Assembly (NCBI GenBank): GCA_036362985.1
Contig: JAYGXS010000001.1
Span: forward strand, 49,859,043 to 49,923,042
From: Ligula intestinalis
Taxonomy: Eukaryota; Platyhelminthes; Cestoda; Diphyllobothriidea; Diphyllobothriidae
Reading direction: 5' to 3'
Length of the DNA stretch: 64,000 bases
Translations under genes and position numbers: made by a program
The notes under the pieces: generated by a model
What the model saw: only the letters and a program-made list of their open reading frames with translations
What the model was told of the DNA's origin: nothing
The model's database searches: none
In this document: positions 36,944 through 48,290 of the stretch, piece after piece
Position numbering within the stretch: the stretch's first letter is position 1
Layout: every line of letters begins with the position of its first letter

Positions 36944-37810
36944 TTACCAGGATAATTGGCGGTTGACAACATGTTCAAGCTGCTTGCATAGGTCGGGTTT
37001 CTCCTGCCATATGTAGGCAGCTTCCAAATAGCGCAGGGTTCGACTTGTTCGGGCCCGAACAAGTACTCAAACGCTGTTTTAGCGTCGACAGGATGACCGC
37101 TGTCAAGTAAATTCTTGGTTACAGAGGACCGCGTTACTCTGTCTTCTGGCTTGAAAAGCCATTTGGGCAAGTGCTTAGAGGCTCTGGCTGCCAGTTTCCT
37201 TTGCGTACGCCTAAAGAACTTGCATCCGCATGCGAATACGTACACACAGTTTGAGGTGGCGTGCAATGGCAAAACATCCTTTGCCCGTTTTACTGGGAGG
37301 CATTTAGTAGGACTTACGAAGACGAGCTTTGCTGTGTTTTATGCCTTTCTGTGGTACAGCGCAACCGTCGCTTGATTGTATTTGGAAGTTCACCACCCTC
37401 GATGGGTAAGGATATAATGACGGGCTATTTTGGAACTGACTATTCCATCCATTCTGACCGTAGAGAATTGCTCTACTTTTGAATAGAGCGAGCAGGATAG
37501 GCACAGTTAAGTAGGGCCATTTTGATGCGGCAAAGCTCTGCAGGCAAGGTTGCACTAGAGCAAATGTTCCTTCCTCGTTAAAAAGAGAGTATGTACCAGA
37601 TTTCGCTTCGACTGAATTGGCACAAAACACATGAAATGTAGGTTTTGCCTTTTTCACGTATTTTATGAAAAAAACGAGCGCTCTATGGAATCAGCATCCT
37701 CTCTAAGCATGAGGACGTCTAGGAAGGGTAGCTTAATAAGCTCATCTGTTTTCATTGTGAATTTAAATTTCGGGAGAGTGACAGTCTTATTGTCTGTCGT
37801 TGCGATCCCG
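36944..37810 (-). mobile_element. Penelope-like element fragment, RT linker plus GIY-YIG (PLE-c)
   Basis: The minus strand reads PKFKFTMKTDELIKLPFLDV and LMLREDADSIERSFF (~37790-37665), the PLE linker after motif C. Then CFVPIQSKRNLVHTLFNEE, then NCVYVFACGC...RRTQRKLAARASKHLPKW (37255-37155) and RVTRSSVTKNLLDSGHPVDA with the family's VFACGC and H-x-P spacing. It ends EAAYIWQEKPDLCKQLEHV and NRQLSW at a TAA (36944-36946). Frameshifts occur near 37060 and 37640, and YIGRT is degraded to FFRRT. It represents a different PLE family from PLE-a and PLE-b by sequence. Confidence 0.78.
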
Positions 37811-38978
37811 CTGCGTGGGGCTTTGTACTTTACGCGGCACCAGCCAAAAGATATTGCAGTTGACTCTTGAAAAGGCTTCTAAACTAGTGAGTCAGACAGA
37901 TGCCAAAGGACTGAAACTATTCTGGCTCATGGCGTAAGATGTTTTGGGCTGCAATGGCTAGAAAAGTGGAATCGTTGTTCCCAATAGTATGCTCACTTCT
38001 GCTAGATGTTCCCGTAACTCTGAAATTCAAGACATTCGATAAATTCCCCAATATAAGGTTGAATTTTAATCAAAAGGCATCAGTTGCCGGAGAAGCAGGA
38101 ATTTATGTTGATGGAGTTGATTCTATTTAGTACATTGAAACCAATCTAAGTTTCTTTAATTTAATTTTTTGATCACTTTCAACACAATGTAATATTCATT
38201 TACACTCGCTTACCAAGCATAAAAGTTAAACCACAAATTACGAACGACATTTAGGCAGTTGGAATAGATATTTTGGGTGGCCCTAAAGGACGCTTTTGCC
38301 CAGAAAACCTGTTTAAACAGAGAAAGGCCTTAACATAAAGTCTACCGAACTTATTTCGTCTGAAGGCTAGTAGTGTACTGAATGAAATATTCACATAACA
38401 GCGTTCGCTTATCGTTTGTATACTGCTCCCAGCGTCAGTCCCCGAAGGAAAACGCCATCAGAGGTTGCATAAGAGCATAAGTTTGAGTAGACTCGGGTTT
38501 ACCGCTTGAAAGGTAAAACAGACCGTCATATTAAACTCTGTTTTGTCTTGGTCACTCCAACTCCAGAGATGACATGCCGTATCCCATTTGCATCGCAGTA
38601 CACGCCAAGTCACTTCCTTTCAAGCTTTTTTTATTCTGAAGCATTGAACTGTTGTTGGCGCAGCGCTTGCTATCCCAGGTTGGAATAAACAGATCTTACT
38701 TTGAGATAATTCTATCTGCCCCAGATTGGTAGTAACCAGTTGCATTGCAGTGTGCCAGCGGAGAAGGGAAAGCTACCGTCAACGTGCATTCCCTTCTAAA
38801 TTTTTCTGTGTTTTGGTAGACGCAACAATGCTTCGCATTACACGCACGTACGAGGTATGCGTTGACTGCCCTATGCAAGCTGCACGTTTGTCAGCAGTAT
38901 TGATTTGAAAAGCTGATTGTGAATTCCTTCCAATGTTTCGCAATCAATTAATTATTGTACAATTGTAACAATTTGTCA

Positions 38979-39502
38979 GTATTTGAAGACAGCGTATGTA
39001 GCAGAATTTAATGGTACCATAAATTTCGCGAGCGCTCATCAGCTACTTCCACTCGCTGCATCAACATTATAACGAATGATAAATTCATACAAAAAAGCAA
39101 CCCAAAACATCAAGGTCAATTGAATTAGCCAAGGGGCAGACAATAAATTAGGAAATTCAAACATTGTGGGCAGCAAAAAACGCTGTAAAAACGTCCAAGG
39201 CAAAAAGGTGGGAAGTGNNNNNNNNNNCACTTCCCACCTTTTTGCCTTGGACGTTTTTACAGCGTTTTTTGCTGCCCACAATGTTTGAATTTCCTAATTT
39301 ATTGATTGCCCCTTGGCTAATTCAATTGACCTTGATATTTTGGATCGATTTTCCTGTATGAATTCGATTCTGTAATTTATCATTCGTTATTCTGTTTATG
39401 CAGCGAGTGGAAGCGGCTGATAAGCGCTTGCGAAATTTATGGTGCCATTAAATTCTGCTACATACGCTGCCTTCAAATTTGTACCTGGGAAACGATGTTT
39501 CA
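38979..39502. mobile_element. Foldback (long terminal inverted repeat) element with 9-bp target duplication
   Basis: Arms 38979-39217 and 39228-39502 are inverted copies. They are identical for about 70 bases next to the centre and diverge modestly outward, for example at 39001-39060 vs 39400-39455. The flanks AATTTGTCA at 38970-38978 and 39503-39511 are identical, and copy A has a single AATTTGTCA (24083-24091) with no insertion. This is direct evidence of a mobile insertion. The right arm is longer by about 20-35 bases at its outer end. No transposase is present. A 9-bp duplication with long inverted repeats would suit a Mutator-like foldback element, but that class is inference. Confidence 0.8.
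39218..39227. other. Assembly gap (10 N) at the centre of the foldback element
   Basis: Ten Ns lie exactly at the dyad, flanked by GGGAAGTG and CACTTCCC. Either the hairpin loop could not be sequenced or the assembler joined mirror-image contig ends; the true loop length is unknown. Confidence 0.95.
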
Positions 39503-39779
39503 AATTTGTCATAAGCCTATTGCGAACAGGCGTGCTTGATGCAGGGTATTTAAAAATGAGTTTTGGGCTGAACGTGATTTGTGCATATCCCAAGCAGGGG
39601 AACGCAGCAATACGTGCCGTCTACAGACGAACATGAATCGTGTCAGTATCAACACAGATGTTTGCGTTTTCTATATGGACATTGTGCATATATAAAAAGG
39701 AGACGTAAGCTTTCCTTGTCAATGATATTTTAGATTTAAGTTTAAACCATATTCTCTCTTTCCTCTCCGATGAACTAAT

Positions 39780-40210
39780 CCACGCTCCAAGCTAATTAAT
39801 CATTTGACGATAGGAGTGGACGCAAACGGCTGATAAAGCTCAATAACCTTTCTACAAGTACCACACATGACATAATCCTCCCTGCAAAAATATCAGGCTT
39901 TCAAAAAGGGGGGGTACACTCGAAGTTCACGTGCGTGAATATCATCGACTCATCATTTACAGGGGTTTTCTAAGCCTGACTTTCAGTGCACCCGTAAGTA
40001 AAGACACACCTATAGAGCTCACTGCGTGGTCGAAATTGCACAGTCAGTTGCCAACCTTCCAAGCCACAACTTTTAGCACGTCAGATTTCATTTAGCGAAG
40101 GATACAGCCCTGGAGCACTAAGAGTCAGCCTCTCGGCTCCCTCTCTCGCAGACTAGTTGACTGAATGGACCTCCCAGTCATCTGGTGCTGTTGTCCACTA
40201 CTTATAGATT
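39780..40210 (+). repeat. R1-like dispersed repeat inside copy B
   Basis: The core at 40000-40090 (CAGTCAGTTGCCAACCTTCC followed by AAGCCACAAC) corresponds to 24620-24715 in copy A and to the free-standing R1 copies at 10.3 and 52.5 kb. Confidence 0.55.
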
Positions 40211-43200
40211 GGTTTATGCGTGTAGAAGTACTATTTTATGCAACGGTAGGTTATGCGAACCCGCCTACTCACCACTAATTGCAGGATAGTATAAAACTAG
40301 AATGGTGGTCATGTGAATCCTAAAGTTTGGCTCACACTGCGGATAAGTTGCAAAATGTGCGCAAAAAAACATCAAAATAAGTAATTTTTCGCTTAATTTA
40401 TTAATCTTAGCCTAAATATAGCAATTAAATTGGAACAGATATTTTTAAAAAATCAACAAAACGCAACTCTGAGGGAATAAAAGGAATTTTAATGACAAAA
40501 GCCACAATAAAGCGATTTTGCGTATGCCGTCATACGGCTGAGGTAGAGGGTTTCGTCCCATACCTATGAAATTATAAACCAACCCAGGCCAGGCAATGTA
40601 TTATAAAATCAAGGGGCTTACATAACCTATCCTTAATTTATTTTGTTACAAAACATGTATGGTCTTTCGAGCGTCTTACAAATTTGGCCTTGACTCTGCA
40701 GCATTAATGAAGTTCTAATGAACTCCATTGAAGCGTTTCTTCCTGCACAAAAGAGAGGACCAAGGATTTCACTTTCGTGGGCATTTGCTGCAGATCTTTC
40801 TGCTAAGCTTGCCTCTCCTCATCAGAGAGGGTTAACCGACATAAACCTGCACAACAAAAGTCCAATATGTTAAAATTCTTTTGGATTAGATGCCCTCAAA
40901 ACTTACGCTTACCTCCGTTACAAAGCGTGTGAACTAGAAGAAGGCCTCTTAATTTGGCATCGCAGACTGTGAAAGTCTCACACGTTCCTCGTCTCCAGGG
41001 CATGGTCCACGTTGGAATACACACCAGATTTAGTTAAGCTGTACTTTTAAGTCACGCAAGAATATCCAGAAGTTTTTTCAGAGCGCTTCAGAAGTGTCAC
41101 ATTAATCAAAATTAGGGATAAATCACCGTACGTTTCCAATGAACTAAAACACTTTTTAGATTATAAGACTTCTTAGGGAACAGGAAGAGACAAAGTTGCA
41201 CTCTGCACTTCGCTGAAATTCCTCAAGCCGCTGTAATCAGCGGAATTCCTTAAGTGAATTCTTTTGCATTGTGATTTATTGTCAAACTGATCTCAGTGCA
41301 AACTGCACTTACTAGATTCTATCTTTACTGTCGCCTACGAACATCTTGTTTTAGAAAAGAAGACTACCGGTTTAGTTTTTTTGCTTTTCCTCCTTCTTCT
41401 CACTTCGTGCATACAGTTGTTCATGTTTGATAAAATTTTAAGGTAATTCGTCTTTCATACTTGTGTAATGACACAAATAGGTAACATCAATTTATTTCCC
41501 AGGCAAATATTTTTTACTTCATAACTTCGTGATTGTGGGATCTTTGAAGATAACTCGCCACTTACTCGCGAATTTGTGACCACCGTTTTTTACACCTACG
41601 TCGATAAGTATTACGGTAAAATATTTAAAAACTTTGGAATCACTCCCAAGGTGCTCGTTGGAGTGCACAAATATAGTATTGCTTGTAGAATCTCCATTGA
41701 GAAGAAGAAGAAAACTTAATTGCTTCCTGGGACACGGATATTCGCTTGTATTGGCAGAATCTCCATTCTTGTTTTCTAAACAGTACATTATCACAGTAAA
41801 TAAAATGGTAATAGATAAATAAAATGTGATAACCTCGACATATTGTGTGAAAACCATGCTCTTGAATCTTTAAAAACCATCTTCGAGGTCAAAGGGATCT
41901 AAGAGTAATGACAGAAATATGCATTATTTTAACAAAAGGTTTTTGTTTGAAAACAATTTTTTGCACACGTTTCATAAGCATACCAAACGACTTTAAATTG
42001 CAATTTTTGTAAAGAAGCAACTGTTAATTGTCTCCCACGCAAACCCTGACATAAAAAACAAAATTGACCCAAAGATGGGCATTATGTGAATAAGTAAAAT
42101 ACAAACTTAAACAATCCAATAGGAACTATTACCATTTGGTTGGCAGTTTTGAAAATCCGGCGGAGTCCTACAAGGTGGCCGCTCATGGTCGTTTCCTTTT
42201 GACCTTAAAGTTATTTATTGGTAAAGATTTAAGATTAAGATTTAGGATTAGGTGCAGTGAAATTTTTAACTTAGTTGTGAACTTTCCCTAACGAAAAGGC
42301 AATAAGATTTAATTCTTATACGCTAGATCCATCGCCAACCAGAACATTAAGGCTAAACCTAAACTTAAACCAAACCCTCACCCTAAGTGCTAAGTGCTAA
42401 GTCCTTTCTCTCGCCACAGAGTTAACTCTAGCACTAACCCTGAACTTTATGGTAACCCAAACACAAAATTAAATTCACACCCAAACGGTGACCTCAAATC
42501 CGCTTAATCAAACCTTCATCCTATTCCACGAAACCTGACACTTTCCCAACCTCATACCCTGACAATGACCTCAACTCCAAACCTAGACCTACCATTAATA
42601 CTGACGTCAAAATGAAATGATCTAGTGCGTCCTGCTTCTAGGTCCACGCTACCATTACTATTGCTGGATTCCCAAATCAAAGGGAGGCTTCTTCATCATG
42701 ACCTATCCAACTGTTCGGTTTTTCTATGGGAAAAGGCTCCTTAAAAATGTTGGAGTTAGAAAAGGCCTCAGGGGGTATTCAAGCACGAATGGACGGTAAT
42801 AAAGTAGTTAAATAGTGAAATATATCTCTTTCTCCCTGCAAAAAAAACTCGAAAACCTAATTTCTCTCTAAACGACCCTTGGAAGTAAAACTTTGCGCGC
42901 CCTCACAGAACATTTTATCACATTTCCTGAGGTATCAGTTGGAACACGTAAGTTATGTCGTAGCTCGCGTGCGTTTCGCGAATGTTCATGTTAAGAAATT
43001 GAACCGAGAGAATGTTGGTGTATTTGAAGCAATTTATAATTTTTACCCAGTACGGCAAAAGCATATTATTTCTATCTTCTAGTCCAAGATATATTCAAAA
43101 CTTACTTCAGTGAATTTTCAGGTTTGCCACATACTGTATGAGGCTTTTTGGGTTAATATTCGCCTTTCCAAACAAGACCGTCATCAAGCTGAAAGGCAGA

Positions 43201-43885
43201 TGCAAGATACAGCTCAACTCTTCCCCAAAGCTAAAGTTGTTCTCGGTACTTACTGCGCTCTTTATGTATGCGTATATGTAGGCTCACTACACCTGACGAT
43301 GCGATGCGTACACAGGTCAACTTCTCTTGGACTCGATCAATGCGAACACATCCCTCTGTCTAGATAGACAAAGTGGTGATATTTTCAAAAAAATCTTCCC
43401 CAATGGCCAACTATTATCCTTTGGTGATAAACTATCTATTCGCAAATGTTCCAGAAACTACTTCTTTCAATACGCGCATAATTTTTATATGCAGTCAATG
43501 GAAATTAAGATTTTCTAGGTGTAAACCCTCAATTTCACCACAATCAATAAACACTGAAGACGCGTTAAAAAGGCAGGAGTCACCCTGTTTCCCAGCCCAT
43601 CCTCACGATCGTTAACAACTCTGAAGCTGCGGTCTGCATCTTTTCAGTTTCGATCATCAGACTATTTATGAGCATATACTGACATGCTGGTTGCTAGGAT
43701 CGTCAAATGCGAATGTGCGACATAAATACTCGTTGTTTGTTAGCGTTGTTCTTGGGGTGACCATTTACCGATGTATGGAGTTGAGTTATGTTTTCTGGTA
43801 TAAAGAAAAACCAGATGGTTAAACTAAATGATTCGTTCTGCGAGTTTTTCCATGCTTTATTTTAGGAGTCGATTTGACAAGCAGA

Positions 43886-43925
43886 TAGTTTCAGCAACTC
43901 TCCATCAGGCCAATACATTTGCAGT
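43886..43925 (-). ncRNA. Degenerate hammerhead-like motif next to PLE-d
   Basis: The minus strand reads GGCCTGATGGAGAGTTGCTG then AAAC. It matches the 12.24 kb candidate over box 1 (with the last A changed to G), the whole stem II segment AGAGTTGCT, and box 2. Stem I and stem III do not pair convincingly. It lies about 130 bases before the PLE-d GIY-YIG domain, on the opposite strand. Confidence 0.4.
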
Positions 43926-44029
43926 GATTATGAAAATCATACAGTTGCTGCCTTTATTAAGCGATGCATCAAACGAGTTGGTAAGATGACGCCTGAAGAC
44001 TGCGATTACAAGCGCTTTCCTTCATGAAC

Positions 44030-44430
44030 TCTACCCTTCTACGATTGGGAAGTTAAGACCGACTCTTGTTCAGTACCACATCTATGTGCATTTACTCTTT
44101 CACTTTCTCCTTTGGAGCAACATACATCGGCCGAACAACCAGACGCCTGGAAAAGAGGGTACGTGAGCATATACCGGCCTGGTTACGTAAGGGTTAAACT
44201 ACATCGGTCTCGAGTTCTATCGTTGCACACCTTGGCGACACGAATCATCATATTGATACTGCTGAAGCCTTTTGAGGTTGTCTACCGGATACCAGTTAAC
44301 CTTCTCAAAGGTTTATGTCAACGAGTGCTTGCAACAGCCAAAGCAGTGGCTATACGGCTATCGAATTCACTGCTGTTCTGTCAGCAGATGTATTTGTATT
44401 CCCTAAGAACTATTGTTTTTTTGTGAGAGC
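44030..44430 (+). mobile_element. Penelope-like element fragment, GIY-YIG endonuclease (PLE-d)
   Basis: The plus strand reads SMCIYSFTFSFGATYIGRTT then RRLEKRVREHIPAWL (~44078-44165), an intact GIY-YIG core with the following Arg and His. Then SSIVAHLGDTNHHIDTAEAF and EVVYRIPVNLLKG (~44205-44310), split by frameshifts. PLE-a stops at the same kind of junction (LPAQTSSLC) where this fragment begins, so both could come from one family. The missing RT lies upstream in the family but is absent here. Confidence 0.78.
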
Positions 44431-45557
44431 AGCTACGGCAGACCAATTTGAGTTGCTCTGTGCTAATCGGCTATGCTTTAGCCCAAATATCAAGAAAGTC
44501 TCGAGTTTATTTCAGGATCCAAGCAGTCGCTATGAGCTTATTTAAAAATACAATCCTTCGAAACTTCCAATGTGGCCTAAAACGGAAAGATTTCTTTGTT
44601 AGTTTTAACCAACTTGTCTGTTGTGCATTATTTATTCGGGTACTAATTTGAAGACGCGAAATCTCTACGTCACAGATAAGCTTTCCGTAACAATCAGGAC
44701 AAGCTAGCATATTTTTAAAAAAACTGAAGTAAGTTAACCCTTATTTAGATTAACGGTGTAGGGATGGAGGTACGAATTACCCTCTTAGTTATCATCGTTT
44801 TCTAACTAACCAATGAAGAAATGGCAAGAACCGTCCACACGAACTTGACCAGCGCCTTCAGTCACCAATTGCAACAACAAGTAAAATTTCCAGTTCTGCA
44901 TTTATCAGGTTTACCACCCTCACAAGAAGATCGTAGTGGTGACTTTTCTGTGCTGTTAGTTTTTATACAAGTGAAAGTGCGTATCAAATAAATCGCACTT
45001 TCTTCCTCTCCCGCGTACCCTGACCATGTTTCAGTGACAAGGCCGGGTCTTGATGACGAATGATGGGCGTAGGCGTAGACGTAGTGTCTGGCATAACTGA
45101 ATCAACGTTGACTTATTTCGCACATATTCTGATCCATATACGCGTGTGCAGATAAGCGATTTCAGTCTTTTCGATATATCTCTGAAAGGCGAACTCTAAA
45201 GACGTTGATACCATGAACTTTTTGAGATTTTTATTGCGCCTCTTAGTGGGCTTGACACTAAAACCCGTCCTTAGAGAGGCAGCATGCGATAAAGCTGACG
45301 AATGCACAGGGCTGCACTATTTATAGATTACGGCTGCCATACCACCATGCGCTTACCTAAAACGGGCAACTCACGCATACATCAGGGATGTTCGCATTTG
45401 CATCGAAAATGGTCCCGTCCACTGCAGGTTGACGCTAAGATGAACCACTCTGCGCATGCATTTTTGTGCTTTATGAGTCTGCTGGCCGGATAACTGTCAC
45501 ACTAATCGAAGCTTAACTCGGGACCATAAGTTTCTTACCTGCGGGCAAACCAACCTT
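44431..45557. other. No recognised feature
   Basis: Mixed-composition DNA. A GC-richer patch at 45000-45090 is probably repeat-derived, but no partner or domain was identified. Confidence 0.3.
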
Positions 45558-45815
45558 TGATGTACATAGTTACCTAGCAACTCTATCCTGTAAATGTTCA
45601 AATATTTACGTGTCCACTGTATTAATCTACTACTCTTCCCTATAGATTGATTCCCAAACATGAGGCCAATAACTGTCTTAGGTTTCTCATCGACAGAGAT
45701 TGTCCTAGGAACCATTTGCGAGTGCGAATTGCCAAACACTTGGCGGCAGCGCTGCAGAGATATGACGCTAATTTTCAAGTCTAGTTCGCGCGAAGAGGTC
45801 CTGCCACATTTGTAA
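45558..45815. repeat. Local repeat R2, copy 1
   Basis: It aligns in the same orientation with 47046-47375. Shared landmarks are CTGTAAATGTT near 45588/47079, GATTGATTCC near 45647/47132, CACGAGGCC-like ACATGAGGCC near 45657/47143, GGTTTCTCAT near 45681/47165, and GCAG(C/T)GCTGCAG near 45746/47298. Similarity is moderate, and no coding domain is evident. Confidence 0.6.
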
Positions 45816-47045
45816 GTTCGCTGAGGCCGAAATGCACGTGTAATGGCCGCGGATGTTGAGGTAAGCATACACTTCAATGAATAGATCACTTGTTTAATTC
45901 GCCTGATGTAACACCGAACAGGGTCTTTTATCACCACGAGCACACGAACGCAAAGGAAGGTAGAAGAATAAAGAGGTAATAACAAATAAGATATGTTGTG
46001 ATAAAAAAAGTTAGTAAACAGTGAAGAGGGGGAGGTAACGATACCAAGAAACTGTACAATCGATCCATTTGGATTGAGGGGCGGTCACAGAATATCAGTT
46101 AGATACTGGTAGGGAAATCAGTGCTATGGACAACTGCGGATGAGGGCCATGGGAGTGCTGACGGTAAGGAGACGACGACACGGTACGATAAGTTAACGAG
46201 CGGGGAGTACTTTTAGCAAAGGGAATCGGAAGGAACACCGGCATCTTAATCAACGGACGTTTGCAGCATCCTCATTCGGACCGGCGCAATAAGTGACCTT
46301 GGTTCGTTCAAACAGCCATGGTCCAGTGTGGTTCGTTACAACTCAAGGGGTGACAATCACGTAAGCCGCGAGTCGCTTCAGTCATGATCAAATAAGAGAC
46401 CCGGCTCAATTAACGGGTACATTGACCTCCCCAACGTCCATTCAGCGTCGAGACGTAGTTTGGCTGAAGAAATTTAGCTACTAGGAGAGCGCACAGGCGA
46501 GCACACGTTCCAACGCCAGTACCGGCAAATCGGGTAACTGAGCCCTCATCACGCCGACTTTCAACCCGGCGGATAAACTTTCAGGGTATGACGATCCACA
46601 TGATCCGAAAAAGAAGACGCAACCACTGGAACAAGACCTTTATTTTCCTGACGTTTCCTATTCCATCGGGAATCCTCAATCATAGGTAATGGTTACATAG
46701 TCTGAGTCATGCGCTCTTTTGCCAGTTGTCGCGTCTTCTTCTTCTGAACTGTTTCCTGGAACTCGCAGATTTACGTCTATTTATCCACATGCTGGTGGCC
46801 ATCAAACAATAAGCGCACCAGGGGGCAATCACCATCATTAATGGGGGGTGCTTTTAATTGTCATATATATGCAGTAGCCCACCCACTGCACCCACTGCGC
46901 ATCCCTGTGTTTGAACTACCCTTATCTGATACTGTCTCCGAAGCTAGTTTCATGATGGAATCCGGAACGTCAGGTGGAAAAAAGTCATCATCGAACGATA
47001 AAGTGAACGTCTTCTCAACTGCTCCTGGGACTCAATTTTTCCCTT
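45816..47045. other. GC-richer unclassified sequence between the R2 copies
   Basis: It is probably repeat-derived by composition. On the minus strand near 46690-46645 it reads GATTGAGG, ATTCCCGATGGAAT and GGAAACGTC, which resembles a decayed hammerhead (see findings). No gene was seen. Confidence 0.35.
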
Positions 47046-47375
47046 GCAGCAGCAATATAGTTGCGCAGCAGCTCTGTTCTGTAAATGTTTAAATGTCCGT
47101 GGGTCTGTTCTTCTCGAGGACAGATTATAAATTGATTCCAAAACACGAGGCCTATAAATGCCTCGGGTTTCTCATTCAAAAAGACTGTCATAAAAACCCA
47201 TTCTAAGGCGGTGCGACTTTAAGCCTACGGTTGTTTCGATTAAGGATCAAGTAATCATATCTTCAAAACAACGAGCTTTAGTACTTATTTATAGCCGCAG
47301 TGCTGCAGGAACCCTACGCTAGACTCACTCGTTCTCAAGTCTCTGTCCCGTACGCCAAACAAATTCAAGTAGCTG
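47046..47375. repeat. Local repeat R2, copy 2
   Basis: Same-orientation partner of 45558-45815, about 1.5 kb away, with an extra ~70 bases of internal sequence near 47200-47280. Confidence 0.6.
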
Positions 47376-47548
47376 ATATGATTCAAAAACCCATGCCTTC
47401 TATCTGAAGACATGTGTCGAAAACACCCTCTTTTGAGTGGGATCTAACTAACAATCAGTCCCTTTGCTAGCAAACCATACTCGCGAGGCTACAGCACTAA
47501 TAAAGATGTCGTTGAATAACGTCACACGGTTGTTGCATGAACGGTCAA

Positions 47549-47690
47549 AGATACAGACTATTCCTATAGCTACGGTTATTATTGCGGTTTTTGGATTACC
47601 TGTGCACTGAGAATGCCTCAAAACAAAAACGCCACCAGAATGCTGAGAAGTTAAATAAAATCAAGCCGAAATTTCAGCCCTGATTTCAAT
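47549..47690 (+). repeat. Local repeat R3, copy 1
   Basis: It aligns with 48150-48290 in the same orientation. Landmarks are ACGGTTATTATTGCGG vs ACGATTATTATTACAG, TACCTGTGCACTGA in both, and AAATTTCAG in both. Similarity is about 70 percent by eye. Confidence 0.65.
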
Positions 47691-48149
47691 TCTTTCCATT
47701 GGCTTGTAATCTATTTTCAGCCCGTGGCGCCTCGCCTGAGTCCTATCTTTCAGGTAAAAATGCAGAGGCGCCTTGAGTGCTTACTTAAGTAACTTTTTCT
47801 CGTTATCGACGAGCAAGGAAGATAATATCGGTAGTCATTTGCACCGCCGGAGAACATTAAAGGAATAACTTCATAACCAGCAGAATGGTAGTTCGTTGGT
47901 CGTTTTGCTCATTTATATTTCTCATAGCCCTCTTATCAGGAAATTTCGGATGAGGAAATTAAACTTAATGGCTTTCTTTCTCGTTATAAACCACTGTGCG
48001 ACATACGTTTTTAATGTTAAACTTAATAATTCCTTATCAAATCACTAACAAAAAGTTCTACTCATGCAGAGCAGTTCTGTGTATGTTGTTGGCATTTTAT
48101 CCTTTAGCTGAATGCTTACACTGTTGAACTTGTTTCCTCTGGAAGTTAA

Positions 48150-48290
48150 ATGTCAAAACTATTATTGTACCTACGATTATTATTACAGCTTTCCGAGTAC
48201 CTGTGCACTGAAGACGCCTAAACACAAAACGCAAACGGAATCCTGATATGTTAAGGAAAATTAACCCAAAATTTCAGTTGTCTCCGAGTG
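48150..48290 (+). repeat. Local repeat R3, copy 2
   Basis: Direct partner of 47549-47690 at a spacing of about 600 bases. The intervening DNA (47691-48149) shows nothing else. Confidence 0.65.

Larger units (their letters stand above)
38040..43600 (+). repeat. Segmental duplication, copy B
   Basis: It is the same-orientation partner of 23155-28310, with starts about 14.9 kb apart. It carries a ~0.5 kb foldback insertion (38979-39502) missing from copy A and lacks copy A's insertion at 25.73-25.90 kb and its poly(C) run. A stretch near 42340-42480 is rich in CCTAAAC/ACCCT-like words in both copies but is too irregular to be telomeric. No coding domain was seen. Confidence 0.8.

Noticed and set aside
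42340..42500. CCTAAAC/ACCCT-rich tract as an interstitial telomere
   Set aside because: Words are irregular, the matching tract in copy A is equally degenerate, and no perfect tandem array exists.
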